64,000 bases of DNA from Actinotalea caeni (GTDB lineage: Bacteria > Actinomycetota > Actinomycetes > Actinomycetales > Beutenbergiaceae). The notes beneath the pieces were generated by a model that saw only the letters and a program-made list of their open reading frames with translations, searched no databases and was not told where the DNA came from. Positions 33,058 through 49,985 of this stretch are shown piece by piece (position 1 is the first letter of the stretch; every line of letters starts with the position of its first letter). A program made the translations under genes and the position numbers. The DNA lies in assembly GCF_009733795.1 (NCBI RefSeq), contig NZ_WNXX01000001.1, positions 248,001 through 312,000 of the forward strand. Direction: 5' to 3'.

Positions 33058-33234
33058 CTAGGTGGTCTCGCCCAGCCGTCGCTGCAGCAGCTCGTGCAGG
33101 TGCTCGAACGCCGCGACGTGCTCGGTCAGCGGGGCGCCCTCGAGGTTCTCGGCAGCCGTGAGCGCAGCCTCGAGCTCGTCGGGCCGCTCGGGCTGCCGGG
33201 TGTCGGTGCTGGTCTCGACGTCCACGTCGCTCAC
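33058..33234 (-). CDS. Small acidic protein, 58 aa, conserved position before tlyA
   Basis: Reads from GTG 33234, overlapping the stop of the HAD phosphatase (GTGA), to a stop 19 nt before tlyA. The 58 residues start VSDVDVETSTDT and continue as a helical segment (DELEAALTAAENLEG and FEHLHELLQRRL). No domain recognised. M. tuberculosis has a small gene of similar size at the same position between its HAD phosphatase and tlyA, which supports it being real. Function unknown. Confidence 0.8.
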   Translation of the reverse strand: MSDVDVETSTDTRQPERPDELEAALTAAENLEGAPLTEHVAAFEHLHELLQRRLGETT

Positions 33235-34316
33235 GCTATCGCGCCGACATCCTCCGGGCGGGTGCGCACGCTGATGTCCACACCCGCGTCCGCCAGGGTG
33301 GTGGGCAGGCCGGCCTCGTCGCTCGCGGCCCACGCGGCCGCGCACGCGGCGCGCAGCTCGTCGAGGTCGAGCACGACCTCACCCTGCACCCGCCGCTCGC
33401 CGTCGCCGGTGCGGAGCACGACGACCGCTTCCCCGGGGGCTCCCTCGACCCAGGCGACGGCGTCCGCGCAGACCCACCGGTCGCCGTCGCGACGCACGGG
33501 CGGGTGCGGCACCAGCAGGCCCCGGAGGTCGAGCGCGAGCAGGCTCGGACGCCGCGCCGGCGCGCAGCGGAGCAGCTCCGCGGGGCCGTCGACGCCCGTG
33601 AGGACGTGCAGCCCTGGGTACCCGGCCGCGCGGGCGCCCTCGAGGTCGGTGTCGAGCCGGTCGCCGACGACCAGCGGACGCCGGGCACCGGCACGCTGCG
33701 CGGCCTGGTGGAAGATCGCGGGCTGCGGCTTGCCGGTGCTGCGCGGGTGCCGCCCGGTGGCGTTGACGAGCGCGGCGACGAGCGAGCCGTTGCCGATGGC
33801 GATCCCACGCTCCAGCGGGATGGTGGCGTCGAGGTTGCTCGCGATGTGCTCGGCGCCGCGGTCGATCGCGAGCAGCGCCTCGGAGAGCTGCTGCCAGCCG
33901 ACGTCGGGCGCGAAGCCCTGCACGACGACCGCCGGGTCGTCGTCGGCGGACTCGACGACCGTCATCCCGACCTCGGTCAGTGCCTCCCGCAGGCCGACGC
34001 CGCCGACGACCAGCACCCGGGTGCCTGCCGGGTGCTCGTCGGCGACGAGCCCGGCCGCCGCCTGGGCGGCCGTCGTCACCTCGTGCGGCTCGGTCGGGAT
34101 GCCGAGCTCGGTGAGGTGGTCGGAGACGGTGGCCGGGGGCCTGCTGGCGTTGTTCGTGACGTACATGACGCCGACGCCGCGCTGCCGCAGCGCCGCGATC
34201 GCCTCGGGCGCGTGCGGCACGGCGTGGGCGCCGCGGTACACGACGCCGTCCAGGTCGAGCAGCACCGTGTCGTGCTGGTCGACCAGCGGTTCCGTGCTGC
34301 CGGGCTGCTCGGTCAC
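33231..34316 (-). CDS. HAD-superfamily phosphatase (p-nitrophenyl/phosphoglycolate type)
   Basis: A 361-residue HAD hydrolase. The nucleophile motif is LLDLDGVVYRGAHAV, the YVTNNASRPP segment holds the second motif, KPQPAIFHQAA the Lys, and VVGDRLDTDLEGARAAG the metal Asp. Length and cap type match the NagD/phosphoglycolate group. The last 100 residues form an extra C-terminal region (ACAAAWAASDEAG) seen in actinobacterial members. GTG at 34316 overlaps the upstream stop. Substrate unknown. Confidence 0.88.
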   Translation of the reverse strand: MTEQPGSTEPLVDQHDTVLLDLDGVVYRGAHAVPHAPEAIAALRQRGVGVMYVTNNASRPPATVSDHLTELGIPTEPHEVTTAAQAAAGLVADEHPAGTRVLVVGGVGLREALTEVGMTVVESADDDPAVVVQGFAPDVGWQQLSEALLAIDRGAEHIASNLDATIPLERGIAIGNGSLVAALVNATGRHPRSTGKPQPAIFHQAAQRAGARRPLVVGDRLDTDLEGARAAGYPGLHVLTGVDGPAELLRCAPARRPSLLALDLRGLLVPHPPVRRDGDRWVCADAVAWVEGAPGEAVVVLRTGDGERRVQGEVVLDLDELRAACAAAWAASDEAGLPTTLADAGVDISVRTRPEDVGAIA

Positions 34317-35617
34317 TCCCCCTCCAGGGTGTCCTCGACGGCGACGATGTCGGCGTCGTCGGTGCCGTCGCTCTCGACGGAGGCGTCGGCGGCGGGCTCC
34401 TCGCGCGGGGCCGCGCGGCCGAGTCGCACCAGCACCTCGTGCCGCGCCTCCGCGAGCCGCGCGGCGGTGTCGGCGTCCAGGCGTGACTGCTCGGCTCGCT
34501 CGAGGACCGACAGGGCGGCCTCCGGCTCGTCGAGGTCCAGCCGCGCGCCGGAGGCGACGATGGCGAGCTCGGCGCGCTCGGAGGCGCTCAGCGTCGCCGG
34601 TGCCTCGGCGATGATCGCGAGGGCGCGGTCGGGACGCCCGAGACCGCGCTCGCAGTCGGCCTCGACGGCTCGGTGAGCGTCGACGCCCGAGAGCCGGCGG
34701 ACGGTCCGCAGCTCGCGCAGCGCCTCGGCGTAGCGGCCGGTGGCGTAGGCGGTGAGCGCGGCGGCCTCGCGCACGACGTCGACACGCCCAGCGCGGCGCA
34801 CGGCCGCCTGGGCGTGCTCGTAGGCCTGCTCCGGGTCGCCCTCGAGCAGCCGTCCCGCCATGACGAGGTGCTGCGCGACGCGCTCGGCGTTCGGCTTCGA
34901 CAGGGTGCGCAGCCGGGACCGTGCTGCCCGGTCGAGCTCTGCGGGCTCCACGCCCTCGGGGATCTCCGGCTCCGGGGGCCGGTCGGGACGAGGCGGACGC
35001 GGGTGCGCGCCGTCGCGATCGTCCCGTCGCGGCCCGCGATCGCCGTGCCCGAGACCGCCGCCGGCGCGGACGTCACGCGTACGATCGCCACGGGAGCGGT
35101 CGTCACCGCGGGGTCCGCGGTCGCCGCCGGGACGCCCACCGCTCGGCCGGTCGTCACGACGGGGACCGCTACGGCGCCCGTCGCTGTCGCTCCCCCGCCG
35201 CTCGTCACGATCGCCGGCCCGCGCGGACCCACGGTCGAGTCCCCCGCGGCCCCGGCTGGCACGCTCCCGCTCGGCGCGGCCCTGACCGCGACCGCGCCCA
35301 CCGGGCTCGTCGTCGCGTTGACGGGCGTCGCGGGAGCGGCCGGTGCCGGCGCCGCGCGAGCGCTCACCGCCACCTGGCGCGTCGCCGCCCTCCCGGTCGC
35401 GCCCGCCGCGGGACCGGTCCTCGCGGTCCGGGCTCGGCCGCTGTCCCGAGCGCTGCGACCGTCCACCGGCGGGGCGGCCACGCCCGGCCGCCGGGCGGGA
35501 GCTGGGTCCGGGCGCGTCGCCGTCACGGCGGCTCTGCTGCGAGCCGCTGCGGCCGCCGATCTCCTCGTGCGGGGCCGGCGCGCCCGATGCGTCGTGCTGC
35601 TCGGGTTCCGACGTCAT
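34313..35617 (-). CDS. RG-rich disordered protein with TPR-like helical domain
   Basis: A 434-residue protein in two parts. The first 190 residues or so are almost only Gly, Arg, Asp, Ser, Pro and Glu, with many RG/GR and RDD units. The rest, from about AARSRLRTLSKPNAERVAQH, is helical with TPR-like repeats (GRLLEGDPEQAYEHAQAA, YAEALRELRTV, GRPDRALAIIAEA). It ends in an acidic tail. The ATG at 35617 has GGAG upstream, and an extended in-frame upstream start (35656) is less likely. It matches the position of an M. tuberculosis TPR-like gene in the same series. Confidence 0.85.
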   Translation of the reverse strand: MTSEPEQHDASGAPAPHEEIGGRSGSQQSRRDGDAPGPSSRPAAGRGRPAGGRSQRSGQRPSPDREDRSRGGRDREGGDAPGGGERSRGAGTGRSRDARQRDDEPGGRGRGQGRAERERASRGRGGLDRGSARAGDRDERRGSDSDGRRSGPRRDDRPSGGRPGGDRGPRGDDRSRGDRTRDVRAGGGLGHGDRGPRRDDRDGAHPRPPRPDRPPEPEIPEGVEPAELDRAARSRLRTLSKPNAERVAQHLVMAGRLLEGDPEQAYEHAQAAVRRAGRVDVVREAAALTAYATGRYAEALRELRTVRRLSGVDAHRAVEADCERGLGRPDRALAIIAEAPATLSASERAELAIVASGARLDLDEPEAALSVLERAEQSRLDADTAARLAEARHEVLVRLGRAAPREEPAADASVESDGTDDADIVAVEDTLEGE

Positions 35618-35673
35618 GTGTGCACTCCTCGTTCGGCGGCGCGGTCGCGCCGGCAAGACAGCCTAGACATACA

Positions 35674-35706
35674 ACAAGGGCCGCCCCGGAACGGGGCGGC
35701 CCTTGT
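35674..35706 (-). terminator. rRNA operon terminator
   Basis: A perfect 15-bp stem (35674-35688 with 35692-35706) with a 3-nt loop GAA, just after the 5S gene. The minus-strand transcript continues into a T-rich stretch. It ends the rRNA operon. Confidence 0.9.
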
Positions 35707-35716
35707 CGAAAGGATG

Positions 35717-35834
35717 TCCGGCGGTGACCTACTCTCCCACGCAGTCTCCCACGCAGTACCATCGGCGCTGAGGGGCTTAGCTTCCGGGTTCGGAATGGAT
35801 CCGGGCGTTTCCCCCTCGCTATGGCCGCCGTAAC
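35717..35834 (-). rRNA. rrf: 5S ribosomal RNA
   Basis: About 117 nt with the usual 5S core: on the minus strand the transcript starts GTTACGGCGGCCATAGC and ends near CACCGCCGG, with the conserved GGAAGCTAAGCC centre. Ends are approximate to a few nt. Confidence 0.95.
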
Positions 35835-35874
35835 TCTATGGAGATGTCAATCGGTGTTCCCGACCGTATCTCGG

Positions 35875-35899
35875 GAACCGCACAGTGGACGCGTAGCAT
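35875..35899 (-). other. 3' strand of the pre-23S processing stem
   Basis: This 25-nt stretch in the 23S-5S spacer is complementary, with one bulge and one G-U pair, to the segment at 39055-39078 before the 23S 5' end. It should close a long helix around pre-23S for RNase III-type processing. Confidence 0.7.
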
Positions 35900-35918
35900 A
35901 CATATGAAGTGTGTATGT

Positions 35919-39041
<3,123 letters not shown>

Positions 39042-39054
39042 ACAAAAATCAAAG

Positions 39055-39078
39055 ATGCTCGCGTCCACTGTGCAGTTC
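39055..39078 (-). other. 5' strand of the pre-23S processing stem
   Basis: Lies in the 16S-23S spacer and pairs with 35875-35899. It is followed by the conserved CTTGAGAACTGCACAGTG element. Confidence 0.7.
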
Positions 39079-39191
39079 TCAAGCTACGGGCGGTTCCGTG
39101 CGTACCAGCGCCTGCCCCGTCCGGAGCGGTTCGACTGGTCGTGACGGACCGACAGTCCGAGGTTGCCGAGCGTGTGCCCGTTCCCTCAGGA

Positions 39192-39206
39192 CCCAACAGT
39201 GTGTCA
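39192..39206 (-). other. 3' strand of the pre-16S processing stem
   Basis: This spacer segment is complementary to the leader segment 41088-41102 (15 bp with one G-U), and the pairing extends to about 23 nt with mismatches. It would close a helix around pre-16S. No tRNA gene is present in the 333-nt spacer. Confidence 0.65.
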
Positions 39207-39369
39207 GGCGATGCTCCCGGCTTCGGCTGTTCCAGACCCCGAAGGGTCGTACTGAGCCGGCGCCGTGGTGCGCCGCCAACTAATCGATGTTCCACCCATG
39301 AGCTCCACCGCAGGTCGTTCGCCTGCGTTGTGGGCCTGGACGCTCGAGCGAGCCCGAGCGCCAGATGCT

Positions 39370-40903
<1,534 letters not shown>

Positions 40904-41087
40904 GTCTTACGAGGCCACCGAGGCGGCTTCGACATTACGAAGCGGCTCCGAGGAGCCGTATCGATCTTGGCAGAACGGAAACTTGGCGTTTCCATTCGTC
41001 CAAAAGGAATCCTTCAGGGTCTGACACCGTTCAGCTGATGCTGCGCCGGATGCCATACCCATCGGGGTATTATTTGGCATCGATTTT

Positions 41088-41110
41088 TGACACACTGTTG
41101 AGTTCTCAAG
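41088..41110 (-). promoter_or_regulatory. 16S leader boxA-like element and 5' processing strand
   Basis: CTTGAGAACTCAACAGTGTG in the 16S leader is near-identical to the element repeated in the 16S-23S spacer. It pairs with 39192-39206 and may also be part of the antitermination signal of the rRNA operon. Confidence 0.6.
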
Positions 41111-41164
41111 GAGCGGACGCGCACCACCGCCGGCCGCTAGGCCGTTGTCTGGGGCAACCTCTCT

Positions 41165-41194
41165 ACCTTAGATCTTGCTCGCCCGGCTCGTCAA
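41165..41194 (-). promoter_or_regulatory. rRNA operon promoter P2
   Basis: On the minus strand, TTGACG (41189-41194), an 18-nt spacer and TAAGGT (41165-41170). It lies about 260 nt before the 16S gene. Confidence 0.6.
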
Positions 41195-41405
41195 CTCGGC
41201 GGGATGCGGTCCCGGTCACACCGGGCGCTCCGCCTCGTCCGCTAGCCTGACGGTCAAGCTCTGAGGCTGGATCCTCTGATCCTGGTCGCGCCTCATCGGC
41301 GTGATCCTGGACCTTCTGGATCCGATCGCTGCTCCGCTTCGGGGACCGGCCGTGTCCTCGAGATCGAGGCCGTCCGTTCCTCCCCCGTGGGGCGCAACGA
41401 GAAGA

Positions 41406-41434
41406 ACATTACGGGGGTCGGGCCGCAGGGTCAA
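41406..41434 (-). promoter_or_regulatory. rRNA operon promoter P1
   Basis: On the minus strand, TTGACC (41429-41434), a 17-nt spacer and TAATGT (41406-41411). The strong -35/-10 match and position about 500 nt before 16S fit the main rRNA promoter. Confidence 0.75.
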
Positions 41435-42388
41435 ATCGCCCTGCATCTCGGGCGTGTCGCGCCGGGCGCCGCAGTCCAGCCAGCAGCGCCGCAGGCCTCT
41501 GACCTGGGCAAATGCCCGATCGGGCCAGGTGGCGTCCTCTCCGGCTTCGGGGCCGTCGGTGCGGCATGGAGGCCGGTGAGCCGCGCAACCCCTGGTGAGA
41601 CCTGGGTCACTCCCGCACGACGTCTGCCGGTCGTGCCGGTCCCCACCCGCAGCCGGCTCCGTGCCGCGACGGAACAGCACGACGCTCTCCGGTTCTGCGC
41701 GACACGCGTTCCGGCTCGGCGTCCATCCGATGCTGCAGTCCTGCGCACGGGTTCGACGAGCCGGCGCCCGCGCCCGCGCCACCGGCCGCAGCCCCGGCCG
41801 GCCTCGCTGCTCTCTCGGCGTCGAGCCCGTGCCCTGGCAGGTGCGGGCTGCAGCGGGCGACCTCGACGCCGCGGTGCGAGGCCGACGCTGGTGCAGCACG
41901 GGGGTCCGGCGGCACGTAGCGCGGCCGCTCCGGGGCAGGAGCCGTGATCGTCAGGGCGGCGATCGCTACGTACGGCGACGCAGGAGTGCCGGACGGGAGG
42001 AGCGAGCGACAGGCGAGCGCGCACCGGGCGGCCCCGCGTACGCGACCGCCGAGGGCAGGACCTGGTGCGCGGGCGCAGGACGACCGAGCGGCAGGGACGG
42101 TCTCGCGTACGCCACCAGCCGGGACCAGAGCCGGTGCCCACGAGGCGTCGAGCGACAGGGTGGCCCCACGTGCACCAGCGGTCGAGCGCGCGACGGGCGC
42201 GTGACGAACCGCCAGCGACCGAGCCCGAGCCCACACGCTGCCGTCGAGTTCGGACCGTGCCGTCGAGCTCGCACCGTGCACCGTCCGAACTCGGCGCGGC
42301 GGCACGAACTCGGCGGGAGGGGGCCCCACGCGCACAGGGACAACACCCACCGGCGACCGTCGTGGACGGCCACCGGCAGGCGCGCGAC
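41435..42388. other. About 950 nt with no supportable gene
   Basis: Between P1 of the rRNA operon and the tyrS stop. Open frames exist on both strands because of GC content, but they are compositionally simple, overlap each other, lack start signals and have no recognisable domain. It contains an inverted repeat near tyrS (42245-42293). It may hold regulatory sequence for the rRNA operon or relics of a lost gene. Confidence 0.6.
42245..42293 (-). terminator. Possible tyrS terminator-like inverted repeat
   Basis: CGAGTTCGGAC (42245-42255) and GTCCGAACTCG (42283-42293) are perfect inverted 11-mers about 95 nt after the tyrS stop. Related GAACTCG-type units occur nearby. No T-tract follows, so termination is only suggested. 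Confidence 0.4.
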
Positions 42389-43654
42389 TCAGCCCTGCGT
42401 CGTCGCGACGGCGAGGTTGCGGCGGCCGCGGCGCACGAGGGCGACACCGCCGGCGAGGAGGTCCTCGGCACCGATCACGCGGTCGGGGTCGGTGATCTTC
42501 TCGTTGTTGAGGTAGGCGCCGCCGTCGCCGACGGTGCGGCGGGCCTCGCTGCGGCTGCTGGACAGACCGGTGGCGACCAGAGCGTCGACGATCGTCGTCT
42601 CGCCGGCGGTCACCCGCCCGCGCGGGACCTCGGCGACCGCGTCGGCCAGCGTGCCCTCGTCGAGCGTGCGGAGGTCACCCCGTCCGAACAGCGCGGCGGA
42701 GGCGGCCTCGACGCGCTCGCACGCGTCGGCGCCGTGCACGAGCGTCGTCACCTCGCGGGCGAGGACGCGCTGCGCCTCGCGCGCCTGCGGCCGCTCGGCG
42801 ACCGCCGCCTCCAGCTCGCCGATCCGCTCGCGGTCGAGGAACGTGAACACCTTGAGGTAGCCCACGACGTCGGCGTCGGCCGTGTTCAGCCAGAACTGGA
42901 AGAACGCGTAGGGGCTCATCATGTCCGGCGCGAGCCAGACGGCGCCGCCCTCGGTCTTGCCGAACTTGGTGCCGTCGGCCTTGGTGATGAGCGGCGTCGT
43001 CATCGCGTGCACGCGCGCGCCCTCGGCCTTGTGGACGAGGTCGACGCCGGAGAGCAGGTTCCCCCACTGGTCGTTGCCGCCGGTCTGCAGCGTGCAGCCG
43101 TACCGCCGGAACAGCTCGCGGAAGTCGTTGCCCTGCAGGATCTGGTAGCTGAACTCGGTGAAAGAGATGCCCTCCTCGGACGCCAGCCGCCGTGCGACGG
43201 TCTCCTTGGCGAGCATCGTGCCGAGCCGGTAGTGCTTGCCGATGTCGCGGAGGAAGTCGATCGCCGACAGCTCGGCGGTCCAGTCGAGGTTGTTGACCAT
43301 CCGGGCTGCGTTGTCGCCCGAGAAGTCGAGGAACCGCTCGATCTGGGCGCGCAGCCGGTCGGTCCAGGCGGCGACGGTCTCCTTGTCGTTGAGCACCCGC
43401 TCCCCCGACATGCGGGGGTCGCCGATCATGCCGGTCGCACCACCGACGAGCGCGAGCGGCCGGTGCCCGGCCCTCTGCAGGTGCCGCATGAGCACCAGCT
43501 GCACGAGGTGGCCGTGGTGCAGGCTCGGCGCGGTCGGGTCGAAGCCGCAGTAGTACGTGACCGGTCCCGCGGCCAGCGCCTCGGCGAGCGCCTCGGCGTC
43601 GGTGGTCTGCGCGATGAGCCCGCGCCAGCGGAGCTCGGACAGGATGTCGGTCAC
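42389..43654 (-). CDS. tyrS: Tyrosyl-tRNA synthetase
   Basis: Charges tRNA-Tyr. The 421-residue class I enzyme has the HIGH-like motif SLHHGHLVQ preceded by YYCGFDPTAPS, the KMSKS-equivalent DGTKFGKTEGG, and a C-terminal S4 domain (SSRSEARRTVGDGGAYLN). GTG at 43654 (VTDILSELRWRGL) is chosen because the upstream open frame is poor. It lies upstream of the rRNA operon on the same strand. Confidence 0.95.
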   Translation of the reverse strand: MTDILSELRWRGLIAQTTDAEALAEALAAGPVTYYCGFDPTAPSLHHGHLVQLVLMRHLQRAGHRPLALVGGATGMIGDPRMSGERVLNDKETVAAWTDRLRAQIERFLDFSGDNAARMVNNLDWTAELSAIDFLRDIGKHYRLGTMLAKETVARRLASEEGISFTEFSYQILQGNDFRELFRRYGCTLQTGGNDQWGNLLSGVDLVHKAEGARVHAMTTPLITKADGTKFGKTEGGAVWLAPDMMSPYAFFQFWLNTADADVVGYLKVFTFLDRERIGELEAAVAERPQAREAQRVLAREVTTLVHGADACERVEAASAALFGRGDLRTLDEGTLADAVAEVPRGRVTAGETTIVDALVATGLSSSRSEARRTVGDGGAYLNNEKITDPDRVIGAEDLLAGGVALVRRGRRNLAVATTQG

Positions 43655-43715
43655 GAGTCGGTCTTCCCTTGCGTCACGGGCGGCAGGCCCGTCGGGCTCC
43701 TTGCCCTCGGCGAGC

Positions 43716-44305
43716 CTAACGAGTCGCGGACACGTGCCGGTCACCGGCGACCCAGAACCGCCACGGCCACGACGCCGCCTCCGCGCCTGCACCGGCGATG
43801 CCGACCCGCGGCCCGGTCGCGATCGCGGTGCCCGACGGCGCAGCCTCGATCGTCACGAGCCCGTCGCCACCGGTGCCGACCGCCAGCCCGTCGTGCTCGC
43901 GGGTCAGGCCCAGCACGACGGCGAGCCGGGCCGGGCCGCGCGCGAGGTCACGCTCGTGGCGGCACACGCCCGAGGCCAGCCGTCGGCGCCAGGCGACGTC
44001 GGCGCCGTCGACCACCTCCGCCGCCCGCAGCAGCACGGCGGACGCCGTGCCCTCGGTGCCGACGACGAGGTTCGCGCAGTGGTGCAGCCCCATGTGCCGG
44101 TACACGTACAGGTGCCCGGCCGGCCCGAACATCACCCGGTTGCGGGGCCGCTCGCCCCGGTAGGCGTGCGAGGCCGGGTCGTCGGTGCCCTCGTACGCCT
44201 CGACCTCGACGAGCCGGACCGTCACCTGCTCGCCGCCGACCCGCGAGGTCAGGTGCGCGCCGAGCAGCTCGGGTGCCACCTGCAGCGCGCGACGCGTCAG
44301 GTCGA

Positions 44306-44309
<4 letters not shown>
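43716..44309 (-). CDS. mpg: DNA-3-methyladenine glycosylase (Mpg/AAG type)
   Basis: A 197-residue base-excision enzyme. The family core is seen in VRLVEVEAYEGTDDPASHAY, MFGPAGHLYVYRHMGLHHC and LARGPARLAVVLGLTREHDG. It removes alkylated purines. GTG at 44309 overlaps the upstream kinase stop. M. tuberculosis has the same glycosylase next to tyrS. Confidence 0.9.
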
Positions 44310-47784
<3,475 letters not shown>

Positions 47785-47788
<4 letters not shown>

Positions 47789-49038
47789 GAGGACCTCACG
47801 GAGTCGAGGACGGCGGGCAGGTCGGCGAGGAAGTCCGCGGCCTGCGCCTGGCTGAGGACGTAGGGCGGTGCGAGCCGGATCGCGGTCGGCGCGACCGCGT
47901 TGACGACGTAGCCGGCGTCGAGCGCCGCCCGCGCCACGTCGGGGGCCACGGGTGCGGTGAGCTCGATCGCGAGCAGCAGGCCGACGCCCCGGGCGCCCGC
48001 CACCAGCGGGTGGTCGAGCGCCTCGACGCCGGTGCGCAGCTGCTCGCCGCGCTCGGTGACCGCGTCCAGCAGGCCGTCGCGCTCGATGACGTGGATCGTG
48101 GCCAGGCCCGCGGCGGCGGCCACCGGGTTGCCGCCGAACGTCGTCCCGTGCGTGCCGGGGGTCAGCACGCTCGCGGGCCCCTCGCCGAGGGCGACGAGCG
48201 CCCCGACGGGGAAGCCGCCGCCCAGCCCCTTGGCCAGCGCGACGACGTCGGGCACCGCACCGCCGCCGATCTCGGGGTGGTGGTGGGCCATCCAGGCGCC
48301 CGTGCGCCCCATGCCGGACTGCACCTCGTCGAGCACGAGCAGCGCACCGTGCTCGCGGGTGAGCTCGCGCGCCCGCACCAGGTAGCCGGGCGGCAGCGGC
48401 CGCACGCCGGCCTCGCCCTGCACCGGCTCGACGACCAGGGCCGCGATGCCGACGTCGCCCGCGAACGCCTCCTCGAGCGCGGCGACGTCGCCGAACGGCA
48501 GGTGCACGACGTCGACCGGCATCGCCCCGAAGGGCTCCTTGTAGGCGGCCTTGTGCGTGAGGGACAGCGCGCCCAGCGAGCGCCCGTGGAAGCCGCCCTC
48601 GAGCGCGAGCAGCCGGGGCCGCTCGGTGCCGCCGTGCTTGCGCGCGAGCTTGACGGCGGCCTCCATCGCCTCGGTGCCCGAGTTGGTGAAGAACACCCGC
48701 GACCCCTCGGGCGCGCCGCCGGGCACGACGAGCTGCAGCAGCCGCTCGGCGAGCGCGATCTGCGTCGGCGAGGCGAAGAAGTTCGAGATGTGGCCCAGCG
48801 TGTTCAGCTGCGCGCCGATCGCACCGGTGAGCGTCGGGTGGGCGTGGCCGAGCGCGTTGACGGCGATGCCCGCGAGCAGGTCGAGGTAGCGCGTGCCCTC
48901 GGAGTCCCACACGTAGCAGCCCTCGCCGCGGACCAGCACCCGCTGCGGCGGCCCGAAGGTGTTCATGAGCGCGCTGCCGTAGCGGCGCTGCCACTCGACC
49001 TCGCCGGCCTGCGCGGTGACGCCGAGCACCTCGCTCAC
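47785..49038 (-). CDS. argD: Acetylornithine aminotransferase
   Basis: Transfers an amino group to N-acetylglutamate semialdehyde. The 417-residue PLP enzyme has the cofactor-binding Asp in [15 protein letters not shown], the PLP Lys in [14 protein letters not shown], and [22 protein letters not shown] at 49038 overlaps the argB stop and gives the usual N-terminus. Overlaps argF downstream. Confidence 0.95.
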
Positions 49039-49985
49039 GACTCGCTCCCTTCCGGCCCCTCGGGGCTGACCATCGTGCCGATGCCCTCGGCGGTGAAGAT
49101 CTCCAGCAGCAGCGAGTGCGGACGACGCCCGTCGACGATGTGCGCGCGGTGCACGCCGCCGCGCACCGCGCGCAGGCACGCCTCGACCTTGGGCACCATG
49201 CCGGCCTGCAGCGACGGCAGCAGCGCCTCGAGGTCGGACGCGACGATCCGGCGCACGAGCGAGGAGGTGTCGGGCCAGTCGAGGTAGAGCCCCTCGACGT
49301 CGGTGAGCACGACGAGCTTGCGGGCGCGCAGCGCGACCGCGATCGCGGCGGCGGCGGTGTCGGCGTTGACGTTGAGGACGTCGCCGGGGTTGTCGACGTC
49401 GGGGGCGATCGTCGAGACCACCGGGATGCGGCCGGCGTCGAGGATGCCCTTGAGGATGTGGGCGTTGACGCGCACGACGTCGCCGACCAGGCCGACGTCG
49501 ACCTCCTCGCCGTCGACGACGGCGGTGCGCCGCCGGGCGCCGAGCAGCCCGGCGTCCTCCCCCGACATCCCGACCGCGAGCGCCTCGTTGACGTTGAGCA
49601 TGTTGACGAGCTTGCGCTGCACCTGCCCGGTGAGGACCATCCGGACGACGTCCATCGCCTCGGGCGTGGTCACGCGCAGCCCGCCGCGGAACTCGCTGGC
49701 GATCTCCAGCCGCTCCAGCATCGCGCTGATCTGCGGTCCGCCGCCGTGCACGACGACGGGCTGCAGGCCGACGTAGCGGAAGAACCGGATGTCCTCGGCG
49801 AACGCCCGCTCGAGGTCGGCGTCGACCATCGCGTTGCCGCCGAACTTGATGACGACGACCGCGCCGGCGAAGCGCTCCAGCCAGGGCAGCGCCTGGATGA
49901 GCACCTCGGCCTTCTGGTCCGGCAGAAGATCGGTGGCGGGGTCGAAGGTGGTCGCCGGGTCGCTGCCCGGGGGCTGGTCGCTCAT
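49035..49985 (-). CDS. argB: Acetylglutamate kinase
   Basis: Phosphorylates N-acetylglutamate. A 316-residue amino-acid-kinase-fold protein with [10 protein letters not shown] and [13 protein letters not shown] near the N-terminus. An N-terminal helix before the kinase core is present, as in arginine-inhibited forms, which fits feedback control. ATG 49985 overlaps the argJ stop. Confidence 0.95.
   Translation of the reverse strand: MSDQPPGSDPATTFDPATDLLPDQKAEVLIQALPWLERFAGAVVVIKFGGNAMVDADLERAFAEDIRFFRYVGLQPVVVHGGGPQISAMLERLEIASEFRGGLRVTTPEAMDVVRMVLTGQVQRKLVNMLNVNEALAVGMSGEDAGLLGARRRTAVVDGEEVDVGLVGDVVRVNAHILKGILDAGRIPVVSTIAPDVDNPGDVLNVNADTAAAAIAVALRARKLVVLTDVEGLYLDWPDTSSLVRRIVASDLEALLPSLQAGMVPKVEACLRAVRGGVHRAHIVDGRRPHSLLLEIFTAEGIGTMVSPEGPEGSES

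Noticed and set aside
35735-35760. Tandem 12-nt repeat TCTCCCACGCAG in the 5S gene as a possible insertion
   Set aside because: The 5S length and helices are normal; the repeat is part of the expected stem sequence.
41252-41257. TTGACC as another rRNA operon -35 box
   Set aside because: No -10-like hexamer at 16-18 nt on the minus strand.
41387-42515. Open frames of 186 and 306 residues between the rRNA promoters and tyrS
   Set aside because: Low-complexity Arg/Ala/Ser/Pro translations, no Shine-Dalgarno or -10 support, and they run through the promoter or into tyrS.
43676-43692. ACGGGC/GCCCGT hairpin before tyrS as an attenuator or T-box
   Set aside because: Only 6 bp, no T-box or specifier features; likely chance in GC-rich DNA.
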